Positions 1 through 9,117 of a stretch of DNA of 64,000 nucleotides are shown piece by piece. The notes under the pieces are model-generated. The model saw nothing but the letters and a program-made list of their open reading frames with translations, was not told the origin of the DNA and made no database searches. Position numbers and translations under genes: made by a program. Within the stretch, counting starts at the first letter, position 1. Each line of letters opens with the position of its first letter. The DNA is from Coniferiporia sulphurascens (Eukaryota; Basidiomycota; Agaricomycetes; Hymenochaetales; Hymenochaetaceae), in assembly GCA_002794785.1 (NCBI GenBank), contig NBBA01000002.1, positions 2,480,001-2,544,000 on the forward strand, written 5' to 3'.

Positions 1-1
1 G

Positions 2-454
2 GACTGTGAAACGCCGTCAAGTCAAATCGCGCATCTACGCCGTATGCTATCTGATCTAGGCATGAAAGGACGCTTCAGCATGGAGCAGGCCAAAGCCATC
101 AAAGAAAAACGCGAGTTGGCCAAAGAGATGGGTACGTTTGTCTACTAGAATAGACGTTTCCGTCCGTTCTCTGACTTTTATGCAGATGATGTGCAGGAGT
201 TTGCACAGAAATTCGTCGGCGGACGTTCGAGGCATTCATCAACGACAAAGGGAAAGGACCAGGCTGCTGACATGCAGGAAGGGGAAGGAGACGAGGAAGA
301 GGATGAAGAGGACACACAAGGTGTGTCGCGTCGACCGAGGGTAAGCGGAATTAGGACCGTCTATTACTTGGGGAGGTGTGACTAACTCTTGATATTACAG
401 AATGCACATCGAAGCATTATGGCTTTTCTGGGCGATCAGAGCGATTCCGATTGA
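2..454 (+). CDS. HIRIP3-like histone-binding protein, C-terminal part (5' end outside window)
   Basis: Three exons (2-131, 186-340, 401-454) join in frame into a C-terminal fragment. It begins with a segment containing LSDLGMKGRFSMEQAKAIKE, continues through an acidic Glu/Asp-rich stretch and ends SIMAFLGDQSDSD. The pattern of a hydrophobic helix, LGMKG, then a charged KxKRE helix, and a short C-terminal I-x-F-L-G-D tail, matches the C-terminal histone-binding (CHZ-like) region of HIRIP3, a nuclear H2A-H2B/H3 chaperone that binds HIRA in animals. Introns are 54 and 60 bp with GT-AG ends. The N-terminal part lies before base 1, so full length cannot be judged. The family call rests on a short motif; function as a histone chaperone is inferred. 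Confidence 0.65.
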
Positions 455-1171
455 ACATTGTACGAAAGCGAAGCAATTGTGTATTGACCTTACTTTATAA
501 GCTACTAATACAGACTTACCGGAGTGATAACGTGCAGCTTAATTGAGTTTATTCTTTTTTAATGCGTGAGCTCTGAATTCAATGGCGGCCGTACCATTAC
601 CTCATCATCTGGTGATTCCATTCGATGACTATGAAGTTCGTATAAATCTGGGACTTTTTATGTATGGTGCCATTTCCTTCGAATGCCTCGTCCAACTCTG
701 GCCAGGATCGGAAGATTCGATTTCTTTGATATCTTGAGCGGATTTCATTTTCTCCTTTCTGATGCGTCCTATAGGCAGCGGTGTCGAGGATGTCCACAAA
801 GCGAGCCGTGATGCACGAATGCCATGTAGCTCCAGAGTGCATTCATTCCTCGTAAAAACTTTGTGCTCGAGGTCGGCAACGTAGGCATTGGCGGAGGATA
901 TATGCACAATAGAGTCGGGTCCAAAGATTGTTTTGGTCGACCTATAATCCGGTAGATAGGCTATGGATGTGTCTCGTTCGAAGTGCGTGGTGTGTAAAGT
1001 CACGTGAGCATATACACACCACCCGCTACCACTACAATAGTGCTGTGCACCTCGAATATCGTAAGGACTGGGGGATACATAGATTGCATGGCATTGAGCT
1101 CGCAACTCACCCCCTCAGGCTGGTATTCTTCAATGTCTTCTCGTTCGCCGTACTAATCATTCGACGTACAG
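455..1171. other. Intergenic region; first coding exon of VPS25 probably lies near its right end
   Basis: No confident gene. A minus-strand open frame at 629-1105 (158 codons) has no recognisable domain. Just before 1172 there is a branch-like CTAAT followed by TACAG, which suggests the VPS25 frame is entered through an acceptor and that its initiator exon lies further left. I could not identify that exon. Confidence 0.4.
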
Positions 1172-1910
1172 GATATTTGCTTCCTTCTATCCACGCCTTC
1201 CCGCCTTTCTTCACGTACGTCTCCCGTAGTATATTCTCGGGCTGTTGCTCTTAACACAAACGCGGTCTCCTTAAGTCGGCAAGCAAGCCCAACAACCCAG
1301 GCGACGAGCTCGGAACATTGGACGCGGCTTATCCTCTCGTATGCACGCCATCGACGACTGTTCTTCCTGCGCGTCCAGGACGCGGAGACTACAGGTCACG
1401 AATGGGACGAGGTCTTGCGAAATGAGCGCATAAACCGTACATGTACCACCTTCTGACTACAACGACTGTCAACTGAGATGCTTTCCGTAGGCCGCGTGCT
1501 CCCGGATTTTCTGACCTTCCTGCTCGGCGTACTCGTTGCGAAGAACGCCGCAGCATACGAGCCGGCGAAGCAGACACATACTGTGCTTCTCTACTGGCGG
1601 ACACCAGAGGAGTGGGGCGAGGCCCTACACGAATGGGTAGGCCGCTGTGTCTCTCCCTCTATATAAGTATGCGAGCATGACGCGTGAGCTCTGCTCCTTC
1701 CTTGATCTACAGGCCATCGCGACCGGTCAGCTCAACACGATCCTCACGTTCTACGAAATCACCGATCCACCCGTCGCATCACCATTGTCCGGTATCCCTG
1801 TCGTGCTGCTGCGCAGGGCCATTGGATGTCTCGCGAAGACCGCGCGCGCACAGATAATCGGCGTAGCGGACGGAGAGGGCGTCCGCTTCTTTGCAGGGAA
1901 CGCGAGGTGA
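1172..1910 (+). CDS. VPS25: ESCRT-II subunit VPS25
   Basis: Exons 1172-1214, 1276-1436, 1491-1636 and 1713-1910 join in frame. The product shows the two winged-helix halves of VPS25: HAFPPFFTRQ near the N terminus, then WTRLILSYARHRRLFFLRVQ, then VLLYWRTPEEWGEALHEW, QLNTILTFYEITDPP and IIGVADGEGVRFF. The PPFFT, RxPEEW and DGxGVRFF motifs are hallmarks of the family. VPS25 bridges ESCRT-II to ESCRT-III on endosomes during sorting of ubiquitinated cargo into multivesicular bodies. Introns are 61, 54 and 76 bp. The initiator Met is not in this frame close upstream, so a short 5' coding exon is missing from this model. The end is the TGA at 1908-1910. Family assignment is secure; the 5' boundary is not. 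Confidence 0.88.
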
Positions 1911-2138
1911 TTAACAATGTCCGTACACATATAGGTTCCGGTGCAGAATAAGGTCAATCATGCTGTATCCTTATTACACGAGAGTTTTTTTTGTATGAAA
2001 TGTACTATATAGGGAGCAATAGATCCTGTACAACCTTGCTTGCAAACTATTGGCAGAACTCTCGTATGCTTTGATATGTTCATACTTCAGCTAGGAATTA
2101 CAAGCGATCGCCAGGTGCACAACCATAACCCGCACCCC

Positions 2139-3572
2139 CTACTCTGTACCAACCAAGAGTCCCTCTTCAATGCACCGAGCGATCCTCGGGTCCTCAACGA
2201 AGCCGATTGGTAACGAATACTCGATTATGACCACCTCAAGGCACCTCCGGCCGTCGGGGGGATTCCAACGGGATAAAACCATAGTGATTAGAGGCTCCTT
2301 GCTAGGCTCCTCCCGTCCTTCCTCCTCCCAGTCAGGATCGGGATCGTAGTTTAGGAACTCCAGTAATTTAAGCTTCGGGCATATCTGAACCGACAGGTCG
2401 GCTTGGAGAGTTAGCAATGAGAACAATTCGGGCCATTCGTGGCTGAAATTGATACTTAGAGATTCTAGATTGGGGACGAAGGGCAGGCATCGTTCCAGCG
2501 CAGAGACGAGCATGGAATTTGTTAGAAAATTCCGGAGTCTTTCGTTCGGCTGCGTTCTTTCCAAACAGGCAGCGATATCACAGTCACCGTTTTCACCTGC
2601 CACGTCCCCGTCCAGAATGCCGACATCCACAGTAGTTAGATTTGGAGCACGAAGGTGCTGTAAGATTAGCCTGAGGTCATCGATGTTGCCCCAAGATTCG
2701 TGGAATAACCTAAGTTCCCTAAGTTTGGATAAATGGATCACCGGGTGAGAGCTTTTCATTATGCCCGAATCATTTCCATTAGCCTCATAAATCGTCATCG
2801 AAAGTATCTCCAATTGCGGCGCAGCTTGAAGGAGATTCATACATGCAACGGCAGAGAGGCCCCCCCTCAGCGCACAGTAAGAGGTTTCCAATCGGACCTC
2901 TATCAGGTTCTGTAAGGGAGTTTCTCCTACGCGTAGCTTGAAGCATTGGTTATAGTAGTGGTGTAATGAGGTCAAACGAGGGCTGTTCGACAGATCCAGT
3001 TCGTTGCGCCAATACGAGTTACCAATCTTGAGCTGTTCGATCAAAGGCATGTCACCCAAGTCCAAGAAGTCATCGGGTACATTACATCGCCTTGGTAGAC
3101 CTATGTTCACAGTTACGCACCGCCGTCGATTCTCATTAAACAGAACTAGAAGCTCGTAGAGAAAAGGCACGCATGTACTGATGTACATGCTTATGTTCAA
3201 GGAAGAGCCCTTTGACTTTTGCAGGTAGGACTCGATTTTTCCAAGAGGAATAGGCTTTGCGTCGGGAAGGTGGGGTAGGGAGATGTTAGACCAGAGACTG
3301 GGAATCGAAAGAGCAGCGTCCCGCCACAAACGGCACACGCCTGCGACATTATTCGGAGAGGATGTGCACTCGAGCGAATTGTATATTTCAGAACCCTGAA
3401 CGGTCCAAAAGAATACTTCCATGAGGACATCTGACGGAAGGGCTTTTGCTATTGAGTGTATACGCGTGCTCGTACGTTGAGCACTAGCGCTGCGGCAATC
3501 GCTTTCTCGAAAGTGTGGCACGGAAGCCATTCCTAGTGCCGATATTGCATGTTTGGGACTGCGCTGCGACAT
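2139..3572 (-). CDS. F-box-like protein, array copy 1
   Basis: Single-exon gene of 477 residues if started at the Met at 3572; an in-frame Met at 3605 would add 11 residues. I prefer 3572 because its MSQRSPK start lines up with the MPQCNPR and MPPHDPH starts of the paralogues. An F-box-like segment sits at about residues 44-95 (LPSDVLMEVFFW, then NNVAGVCRLWRDAALSIPSL). The rest is a leucine-rich, repeat-like region of the kind common in large basidiomycete F-box families. Such proteins usually link substrates to an SCF (Skp1-cullin-1) ubiquitin ligase; substrate unknown, role inferred. It is the outermost copy of a same-strand tandem array and ends CIEEGLLVGTE, shorter than the VETEHY tail of copies 3-5. 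Confidence 0.8.
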   Translation of the reverse strand: MSQRSPKHAISALGMASVPHFRESDCRSASAQRTSTRIHSIAKALPSDVLMEVFFWTVQGSEIYNSLECTSSPNNVAGVCRLWRDAALSIPSLWSNISLPHLPDAKPIPLGKIESYLQKSKGSSLNISMYISTCVPFLYELLVLFNENRRRCVTVNIGLPRRCNVPDDFLDLGDMPLIEQLKIGNSYWRNELDLSNSPRLTSLHHYYNQCFKLRVGETPLQNLIEVRLETSYCALRGGLSAVACMNLLQAAPQLEILSMTIYEANGNDSGIMKSSHPVIHLSKLRELRLFHESWGNIDDLRLILQHLRAPNLTTVDVGILDGDVAGENGDCDIAACLERTQPNERLRNFLTNSMLVSALERCLPFVPNLESLSINFSHEWPELFSLLTLQADLSVQICPKLKLLEFLNYDPDPDWEEEGREEPSKEPLITMVLSRWNPPDGRRCLEVVIIEYSLPIGFVEDPRIARCIEEGLLVGTE

Positions 3573-4363
3573 GATGTGGGTCCAACCGATATCTGTACAC
3601 GCCATGGAATGTTTTCGGGATGCCCGATTTTAATAAATGCAGAAAAAAAAAAACATAGCATGACACCGACCTCTGTGAGCTTTTTGAAACACTGGGTTAG
3701 CGGATGGAAACGAGAAGTTTACCTTACCTGAGGGCCTTTATACAAGCCTTTGATGAAGTTATTATTAATGAATGGTGGCTGAGGGGACATGCAGAAAGAG
3801 CACGAAGTGACACAAAGATAAAAGCCACAATCGACAGAGAGAACGGAGTAAAGCAACTTGTAATGTCGGGTGGTCGCATTTTCCTAGTTATACGAGCTCG
3901 CTTAGATCTAGTGACGAATACTCGGACTGAAAGACGTGAACACCCAAGCCCAAGGGAACTTGAACTTGAAGAACTTGAAGACGACTCGTGAGATTAGATT
4001 ATGTCATCGGGAAAAAAGCTTAAACAATATTAATGATCTGTAGGTTTTAGAACTAAACTTCAGTGCCGTAGTAGCACTACACCTGTGGGACATTACGTTT
4101 GGATTTCCAAGAGCAAAGTGGGTACGAATTTTGAAATACAATTTAGGAAGTAAACCGATTCGCGCAAGCACTGGCACGGCAATGCTATAGAAAACTTCAA
4201 AAAACGGGGGCAGCAAGTGGTTCAACACGTTTTATTCGCACACGATTTAATATTCATACAGGTTTCGAGGCAGGTTTCGGAAGTTGGTTAAGCATTAGCT
4301 TAGGCATAAGACGTCGTATCCACTTTGTCGGCGGTTCGAGTGTACTACGGGTGCACGGCGGCC
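3573..4363. other. F-box array spacer between copies 1 and 2
   Basis: No gene. Around 3733-3850 the sequence resembles the spacers at about 5980-6090 and 9120-9230 (shared pattern of GGTGGC, GCAGAAAGAG and AATC-GAC-GA blocks), so it is an older, more diverged copy of the same upstream flank. Short open frames here are not supported as genes. Confidence 0.5.
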
Positions 4364-5806
4364 TTAAAGATCCCTCCGCCATGTTGGGAAAATGGTAACT
4401 TGAAGTCCCTCCCTAATGCACCGAACAATTCTCCGGTCCAGGACGAAATCGTCTGTCGAACACCCCATTGCGAACTCTTCGAGGTATCTCTGGCCATTAG
4501 GAGGATTCCAGCGGGATAAAACCATATTGACTATAGGCTCGTACGGCGCTTCCTTATCTATGGGATCGTAATATCGGAGATCCAGCGAACACAGCTTTGG
4601 GCACATCCGAATTGGCGAATTAGCTCGGAAAGTAAGCAAGTCGAATAATTCATGCCATTCGAAGCTGAGGTCTATAGCCAAACACGTGAGGTTGGGGGCG
4701 AGGGGCAAACACTGCGCCAACTCAGAAACCAGCATGTCGTTTGCCACGAAACACGTGAGACCTTCGTTTGGCTGCGTCCTTTCTAGACAGGCGATGATAC
4801 CGCAGTCGCCGTTGTCATCTTCCGGACCACAGTCTAGAATGCCGACATCCACACTCTTCAATTCCGGAGCCTGTATAAGCTGTAAGACCCGTCTGAGGTG
4901 GCTGATACCACTCCACGTTTCATGGAACAACTCGATTTGATAAAGCTGGGGTAAATGGATCACTGGATAAGAGCCTCCCTCTGTACTCGGATCGGTTTCA
5001 TCAGCCTCAAAAATCATCATCGAAAGAATTTCTAACTGCGGGGCAGCCTTGAGGAGCGCTATGCATGCGGCAGCGGAGAGGCCTCCTCTTAGGGCAGAGT
5101 CACGTATTCCTAATCGCACCTCCGTCAGGTTTCGCGAAGGGGTTTCTCCTAGGCACAGCTCAAATCGGCTGCCGTATGAATGGTACAATGTGGTCAAATG
5201 AGGCGTGTTTGACAGATTTAGTTCGGAGCGCCAGTGCGAGTTGGTAAGCCTGAAATGCTCGATCAAGGGCATGTCACCCAGGTCCAGGAAGTCGTCGGGT
5301 ACGTTATAATTTCTCGGCAGTCCTATATCCACAACCTCGCATCGCTTTCGATTCTCGTTAATAAGCACCAGGAGCTCGTAAAGGAGGGGTGAATCCCTGC
5401 AGCCGCAGAGATATATAGACAAAGGAGCATCCTTTGATTTTTTCAGATAAGCCTTGACTTTACCAAGATGAATGGGCCTCGCGTCGGAGCATTGGGGTAA
5501 CGATACGTTGGACCAGAGGCCAGGGATCGAAAGAGCGATGTCTCGCCACAAGCGGCACACGGATGCGATGTTGTTCGGAGAAGACGTGGGCTCGAGTGAA
5601 GCGAACGAATCAGTGCCTAGGGAGGCCCAGAAGAATACTTTTATGAGGATATCAAAGGGTAGGTCCTTTATTGGGAAAGATTTCATTGGGAAAGGTTCTC
5701 TTGGAGGAGGTGCCGCCTTCCTGGGCAGGGGAACCGTCCTCTTACGCTTCTTTTCTCTAAAGCGTGGAGAGGCTGCGAGTATCTGCCGGGGGTTACACTG
5801 CGGCAT
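4364..5806 (-). CDS. F-box-like protein, array copy 2
   Basis: Intronless, 480 residues from the Met at 5806 (MPQCNPRQ); an in-frame Met at 5860 is possible but does not match the paralogues. After a basic N-terminal stretch (REKKRKRTVPLPRKAAPP) comes the F-box-like segment (LPFDILIKVFFWASLGTD, then NNIASVCRLWRDIALSIPGL) and a leucine-rich C-terminal region with the family motif RWNPPNGQRYLEE. It is most like copy 1. The last dozen residues (VTIFPTWRRDL) differ from the VETEHY ending of copies 3-5, so the 3' end has diverged. Role as an SCF substrate adaptor is inferred from the F-box-like segment only. Confidence 0.8.
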   Translation of the reverse strand: MPQCNPRQILAASPRFREKKRKRTVPLPRKAAPPPREPFPMKSFPIKDLPFDILIKVFFWASLGTDSFASLEPTSSPNNIASVCRLWRDIALSIPGLWSNVSLPQCSDARPIHLGKVKAYLKKSKDAPLSIYLCGCRDSPLLYELLVLINENRKRCEVVDIGLPRNYNVPDDFLDLGDMPLIEHFRLTNSHWRSELNLSNTPHLTTLYHSYGSRFELCLGETPSRNLTEVRLGIRDSALRGGLSAAACIALLKAAPQLEILSMMIFEADETDPSTEGGSYPVIHLPQLYQIELFHETWSGISHLRRVLQLIQAPELKSVDVGILDCGPEDDNGDCGIIACLERTQPNEGLTCFVANDMLVSELAQCLPLAPNLTCLAIDLSFEWHELFDLLTFRANSPIRMCPKLCSLDLRYYDPIDKEAPYEPIVNMVLSRWNPPNGQRYLEEFAMGCSTDDFVLDRRIVRCIREGLQVTIFPTWRRDL

Positions 5807-5974
5807 GGCGCGAGTAGATCTGATACCTGGATATGCCTGAAATTGGTTCATAGGTTTCATGATGATCGATTTCAGTGTTTGCTTGAAAACTCACGGTATG
5901 ATGTCAACCTGTTTGACCTTCTCAGAAGGATAAGGATGCGAATGGACATGTAGCACCTAGCTTGGCCAGTTGCA

Positions 5975-8218
5975 AAGCAATTATACATGCCTTCGACGTT
6001 AGTAAGTTCTAGTGGTGGCCAAGAAGACGAGCAGAAAGAGTATGAAGAACAAAGGGGATTGCGCACTAAGATGAAATCCACGATCAACGAAGATAATGGA
6101 AGATGGGAAAAATGGGTTGCCGATGGTGGCAATGAGCCACCATGTATGCTACGCAATCAGAAAGTATTAAGGCAGAGAAACGTCCTTGTACATTATGAAA
6201 TACCCTTCCGCATTGCGCCGTAAAAAAGGCATCAAAGCACTAATATAGAGTATCATGAGAGTGATAGAAGGTATCCGGAAGCGAAAAGGGTCCTGTATGC
6301 CCCTGTTCGCGCGTGATTCACCAGTTCACTAAAGACCTCCGGATGTGCAATCTGATCTTACCAACGCAAATGCGAGCCGATGCGCTTGACCACAATTTCC
6401 CCGTCGCTAATAATGCTCCGTTTCAACGACGAGTCCTTGCTCAATGCACTCGACGATCCTCAGGTCCTCAGTAATTTTTCGTGAAAAGCCCGCAACTATG
6501 ACTTCCTTTAGGTAACGCGGGCCCTTAGGGGGATTCCAACGGGACAGGATCATGGCGACGATCGGGTCCAAGGAATCTTCCTCGTCAGAATACGATTGGA
6601 TATCCAACAAATCCAGCTTCGGGCATATCTGAGCCTCCGAGCCAGTCCTGATGGTAAGTGACGAGAATAATCCAGGCCATTCTGCTTGCCGCTTGTGGTT
6701 GAGAATTATAATCAATGATTCCAAATCGGGAAGGAGAGGCAGACACCGCTCTAATTCAGGGACGAACAGAGTATTTGACGTGAAATGCCGGAGAGCTGCG
6801 TTCGGTCGCGTTTTTTTGAGAAAGTCAGTAATTCCACAATCATCGCTATCTGTGAGTTCGTCTAGAGTGCCGACATCCACTTTGGTCAGATTTGGAGCCA
6901 TGAGACGCTGTAAGACAAATTTGAGGTCGCCGACGGTATTTAACTTTTCATAGAATAACTTGAGCACTGTGAGCTTGGGCAAGTGGATAATTGGATGGGA
7001 CTCTTCCACTAGGTCATCCCAATCATGGGTCTTGTAGATCATTACCGAAAGTTTCTCCAATTCCGGAGTAGCTCGAAGGAGTGCCATACAATCAGCAAGA
7101 GAGAAGCCTCCCCTTGTCCCGTAGTCGTGTGATGCCAGTTCAATATTTGTCAGGTTTGGGAGAGGAATCTCGCCCAAACGCAGCTCGAAACGCTGATCAA
7201 AACAATAGTACAGGGTAGTCAAACGATGGGCGTTCGACAAATCCAGCTCCCCACGCCACCTCTGGACCCAGAGAACCAAGTCCTCGATCCTGGGCATGTC
7301 AGCCAAGTTCAGGAAGTCTTCGGGCAGATGAGACTGTCTTGGAAGCAGCAGATGTATCACCGCACACCGATGTCGATTCCTATTGATCAGCTCCAGTAAC
7401 TCGTGAAGGCGAGGTCCATTTTGCATGACGAATATGAGCACGTTCAGAGGGGCATTCTTTGATTTCTGCAGGTAGGCCTGAACTTTATCAGGGCGAATGC
7501 GCTTAGTACTCGTGATATGGTTCTGCAAGTTGGACCAGAGGGTGGGGATCGAAAGTGCAAGCTCCCTCCAATGGCGGCAGACAGCAGCGGCATTGTTTGG
7601 GGAAGACCTGGACTCGTGCGAGTCGTAACGACTTGGACTCTGAGCGGCCCAGCAAAAGACCTCTATAAGGAGCTCCGCAGGTAAAACGTCCATTAGACTC
7701 GGAGGCTGTGCCGCCGTTGCGTGTGAGACGCCAGAGCTACCACGGCGGGAGTGTCGTTGATGATGTGATCCGGCGGCTGTCCGAGGGTGAATGTACGGTG
7801 GTACGTTGCAGCAGATGTATATATTCTTTTGGAGATAGTCGCAGAGCGTTTGATGTGAGTATTACCGCTCGCAAAACAACCGAGGTGGAGCATACTACCA
7901 CTAACCTTACGTTGCTTGAATGATGAGTATATGGAGGGAAGCCGGGGGCTTATCCACAGGTGCCTTTATAGAACTGTGATCAAATCAAATCACTTTAATG
8001 ATGAGGGAGGACTTGGGATTTAGGAGACGCACATACAAGTTCAATCTGTGTTGTATGATAAGCACTAGCGAGGATCGACAAAGAGAAGGAAAAAGGCGAT
8101 TCCGACATACGCCGAGATGCCGAGGATATCCGAAAGAAAGTCGCATGGCGGTATGGGGGCAAGTTGAAGAAGCAAGCCAACCCCAGTGTCACCGAATTAG
8201 TAGGACACCGGGTATCGC
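5975..8218. repeat. Segmental duplication unit A (F-box copy 3 with both flanks)
   Basis: This segment and the one at 9118-11315 are homologous along their length. Shared parts are the 3' flank (about 5975-6406 against 9118-9533), the F-box gene itself and the 5' flank (7694-8218 against 10935-11315). Examples of shared flank text are AAGTATGAAGAACAAAGGGG-like blocks, CGTTTCAACGAC before the stop, and GCCGAAAGAAAGT-like blocks upstream. Homology stops just left of the inverted-repeat element at 8221. Confidence 0.75.
6407..7693 (-). CDS. F-box-like protein, array copy 3, lacking the ancestral start
   Basis: Intronless, 428 residues. It opens directly with the F-box-like segment (MDVLPAELLIEVFCWAAQS, then NNAAAVCRHWRELALSIPTL), followed by the leucine-rich region and the ending VVETEHY. 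The closest relative is copy 4. The frame stays open upstream of 7693 and encodes the same 40-residue leader as copy 4, but the codon that is ATG in copy 4 (10932-10934) reads GTA here (about 7804). The usable start is therefore the internal Met at 7693, created where copy 4 has Ile. Either the protein is now shorter or translation begins elsewhere. The F-box core is intact, so the gene may still function. Confidence 0.75.
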   Translation of the reverse strand: MDVLPAELLIEVFCWAAQSPSRYDSHESRSSPNNAAAVCRHWRELALSIPTLWSNLQNHITSTKRIRPDKVQAYLQKSKNAPLNVLIFVMQNGPRLHELLELINRNRHRCAVIHLLLPRQSHLPEDFLNLADMPRIEDLVLWVQRWRGELDLSNAHRLTTLYYCFDQRFELRLGEIPLPNLTNIELASHDYGTRGGFSLADCMALLRATPELEKLSVMIYKTHDWDDLVEESHPIIHLPKLTVLKLFYEKLNTVGDLKFVLQRLMAPNLTKVDVGTLDELTDSDDCGITDFLKKTRPNAALRHFTSNTLFVPELERCLPLLPDLESLIIILNHKRQAEWPGLFSSLTIRTGSEAQICPKLDLLDIQSYSDEEDSLDPIVAMILSRWNPPKGPRYLKEVIVAGFSRKITEDLRIVECIEQGLVVETEHY

Positions 8219-8220
8219 TT

Positions 8221-8487
8221 CTACAGGTGGATATAATTAGTTACGCCGCACCTGTAAATGGAATGTGTTTCCCATCACCCAAAGCGTGACCATGAATTTA
8301 CTTGACAAGCCTATATGCTACAAAATTGAACCCTCACAGTGTTGCAAGTACACATAGCCTATGTAGATACAGTATAATAGAGATTGGCACTAATAGCAAG
8401 CAATTTCATTTTTTTTCAATAGTGGAATGGCGTTGGGAAACGCCTTCCATATTGGGGTGCGGCGTAACTAATTATATCCACCTGCAG
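8221..8487. mobile_element. MITE-like element with terminal inverted repeats
   Basis: Left end 8221-8252 and the reverse complement of right end 8456-8487 match at 31 of 32 bases (core AGGTGGATATAATTAGTTAC). The similarity continues inward, less perfectly, to about 75 bp per arm (TTTCCCA block). The element is 267 bp and has no coding capacity, as expected for a non-autonomous DNA transposon. TA/CA dinucleotides just inside the ends would fit a TA target duplication of a Tc1/mariner-type element with one mutation, but no clean duplication is visible. It sits exactly where homology between the two F-box duplication units ends. Confidence 0.65.
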
Positions 8488-8515
8488 TGTTCTTAAGGGC
8501 ATACCAAGTGATTTC

Positions 8516-8883
8516 ATTGGGAAAAGGCAACACCTTCCATATTTGGAAGCGGCGTAAATAACTAGATCTACCTGGCCCAGCCTATGCTTTTTTGCATTAC
8601 AGTTTTAAAAGGTGTTCTGTACAGTAGAACTTCCCATATGGTACAGTGGTAGGTGGAAGGGACAGGGTATGGGAAGGCTCGTCTTTATTACATAAAAAAT
8701 ACAAATATCCAAGTATGGGCAAGACACCCTCTATCCCATAGATAAACTTGAAAAGTGTTTCCCATCACCCAAAATATGACTGTGAATTATTTGACAAGCC
8801 TATATGCTACAAATTTGAACACTCACAGCGTTACAAAGTACATAAACTCCATAGACACAGTATAAGAAACATTGGCGCCAATA
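8516..8883. repeat. Rearranged second partial copy of the inverted-repeat element
   Basis: Bases 8516-8580 resemble the right arm of the element (ACACCTTCCATATTTGGAAG, GCGGCGTAAATAACTAGATC). Bases 8755-8883 repeat the element interior 8265-8395 in direct orientation, beginning GTGTTTCCCATCACCC and ending ATTGGC-CCAATA-like. The order of parts differs from the intact copy, so this is a broken or nested relic. Confidence 0.55.
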
Positions 8884-8892
8884 CGGCATCCA

Positions 8893-9110
8893 AAGCCTCA
8901 ATTCCTCGATATATCGAGGCATGTCCGCCACGCTCATGACGCCTCTAGACAAGCGATACCGGTTGGCCAGCTATATGTGCACTCGCAACGCTGGTGTAAC
9001 GTGAATTTGGATTACAGATTACGTGTTGAAAGAGCAATATCTCGCTAAGATGGCGGACAGCCGCAATATTGCTTGGAGAGGACTCAGGTTCTTGAGAGTC
9101 GTGTAAGACA
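8893..9110 (-). pseudogene. Decayed F-box gene relic (sixth array copy)
   Basis: Two blocks align collinearly with copy 5: 8893-8991 with about 13261-13352 (shared TTCAATTCCTCGATATA, TTGGCCAGC-ATATGTGCAC), and 8993-9110 with about 13506-13625 (shared GAAAGAGCAATATCTCGC and GCAATATTGCTTGGAGA). About 150 bp between the blocks is missing, small indels break the frame, and both gene ends are gone. To its right follows the same upstream flank found beside copy 2. It is a dead remnant whose parent was most like copy 5. Confidence 0.75.
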
Positions 9111-9117
9111 ACCAGCA

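Noticed and set aside
629..1105. Minus-strand open frame of 158 codons
   Set aside because: No domain, no paralogue and odd composition; it overlaps the region where the VPS25 initiator exon should lie.
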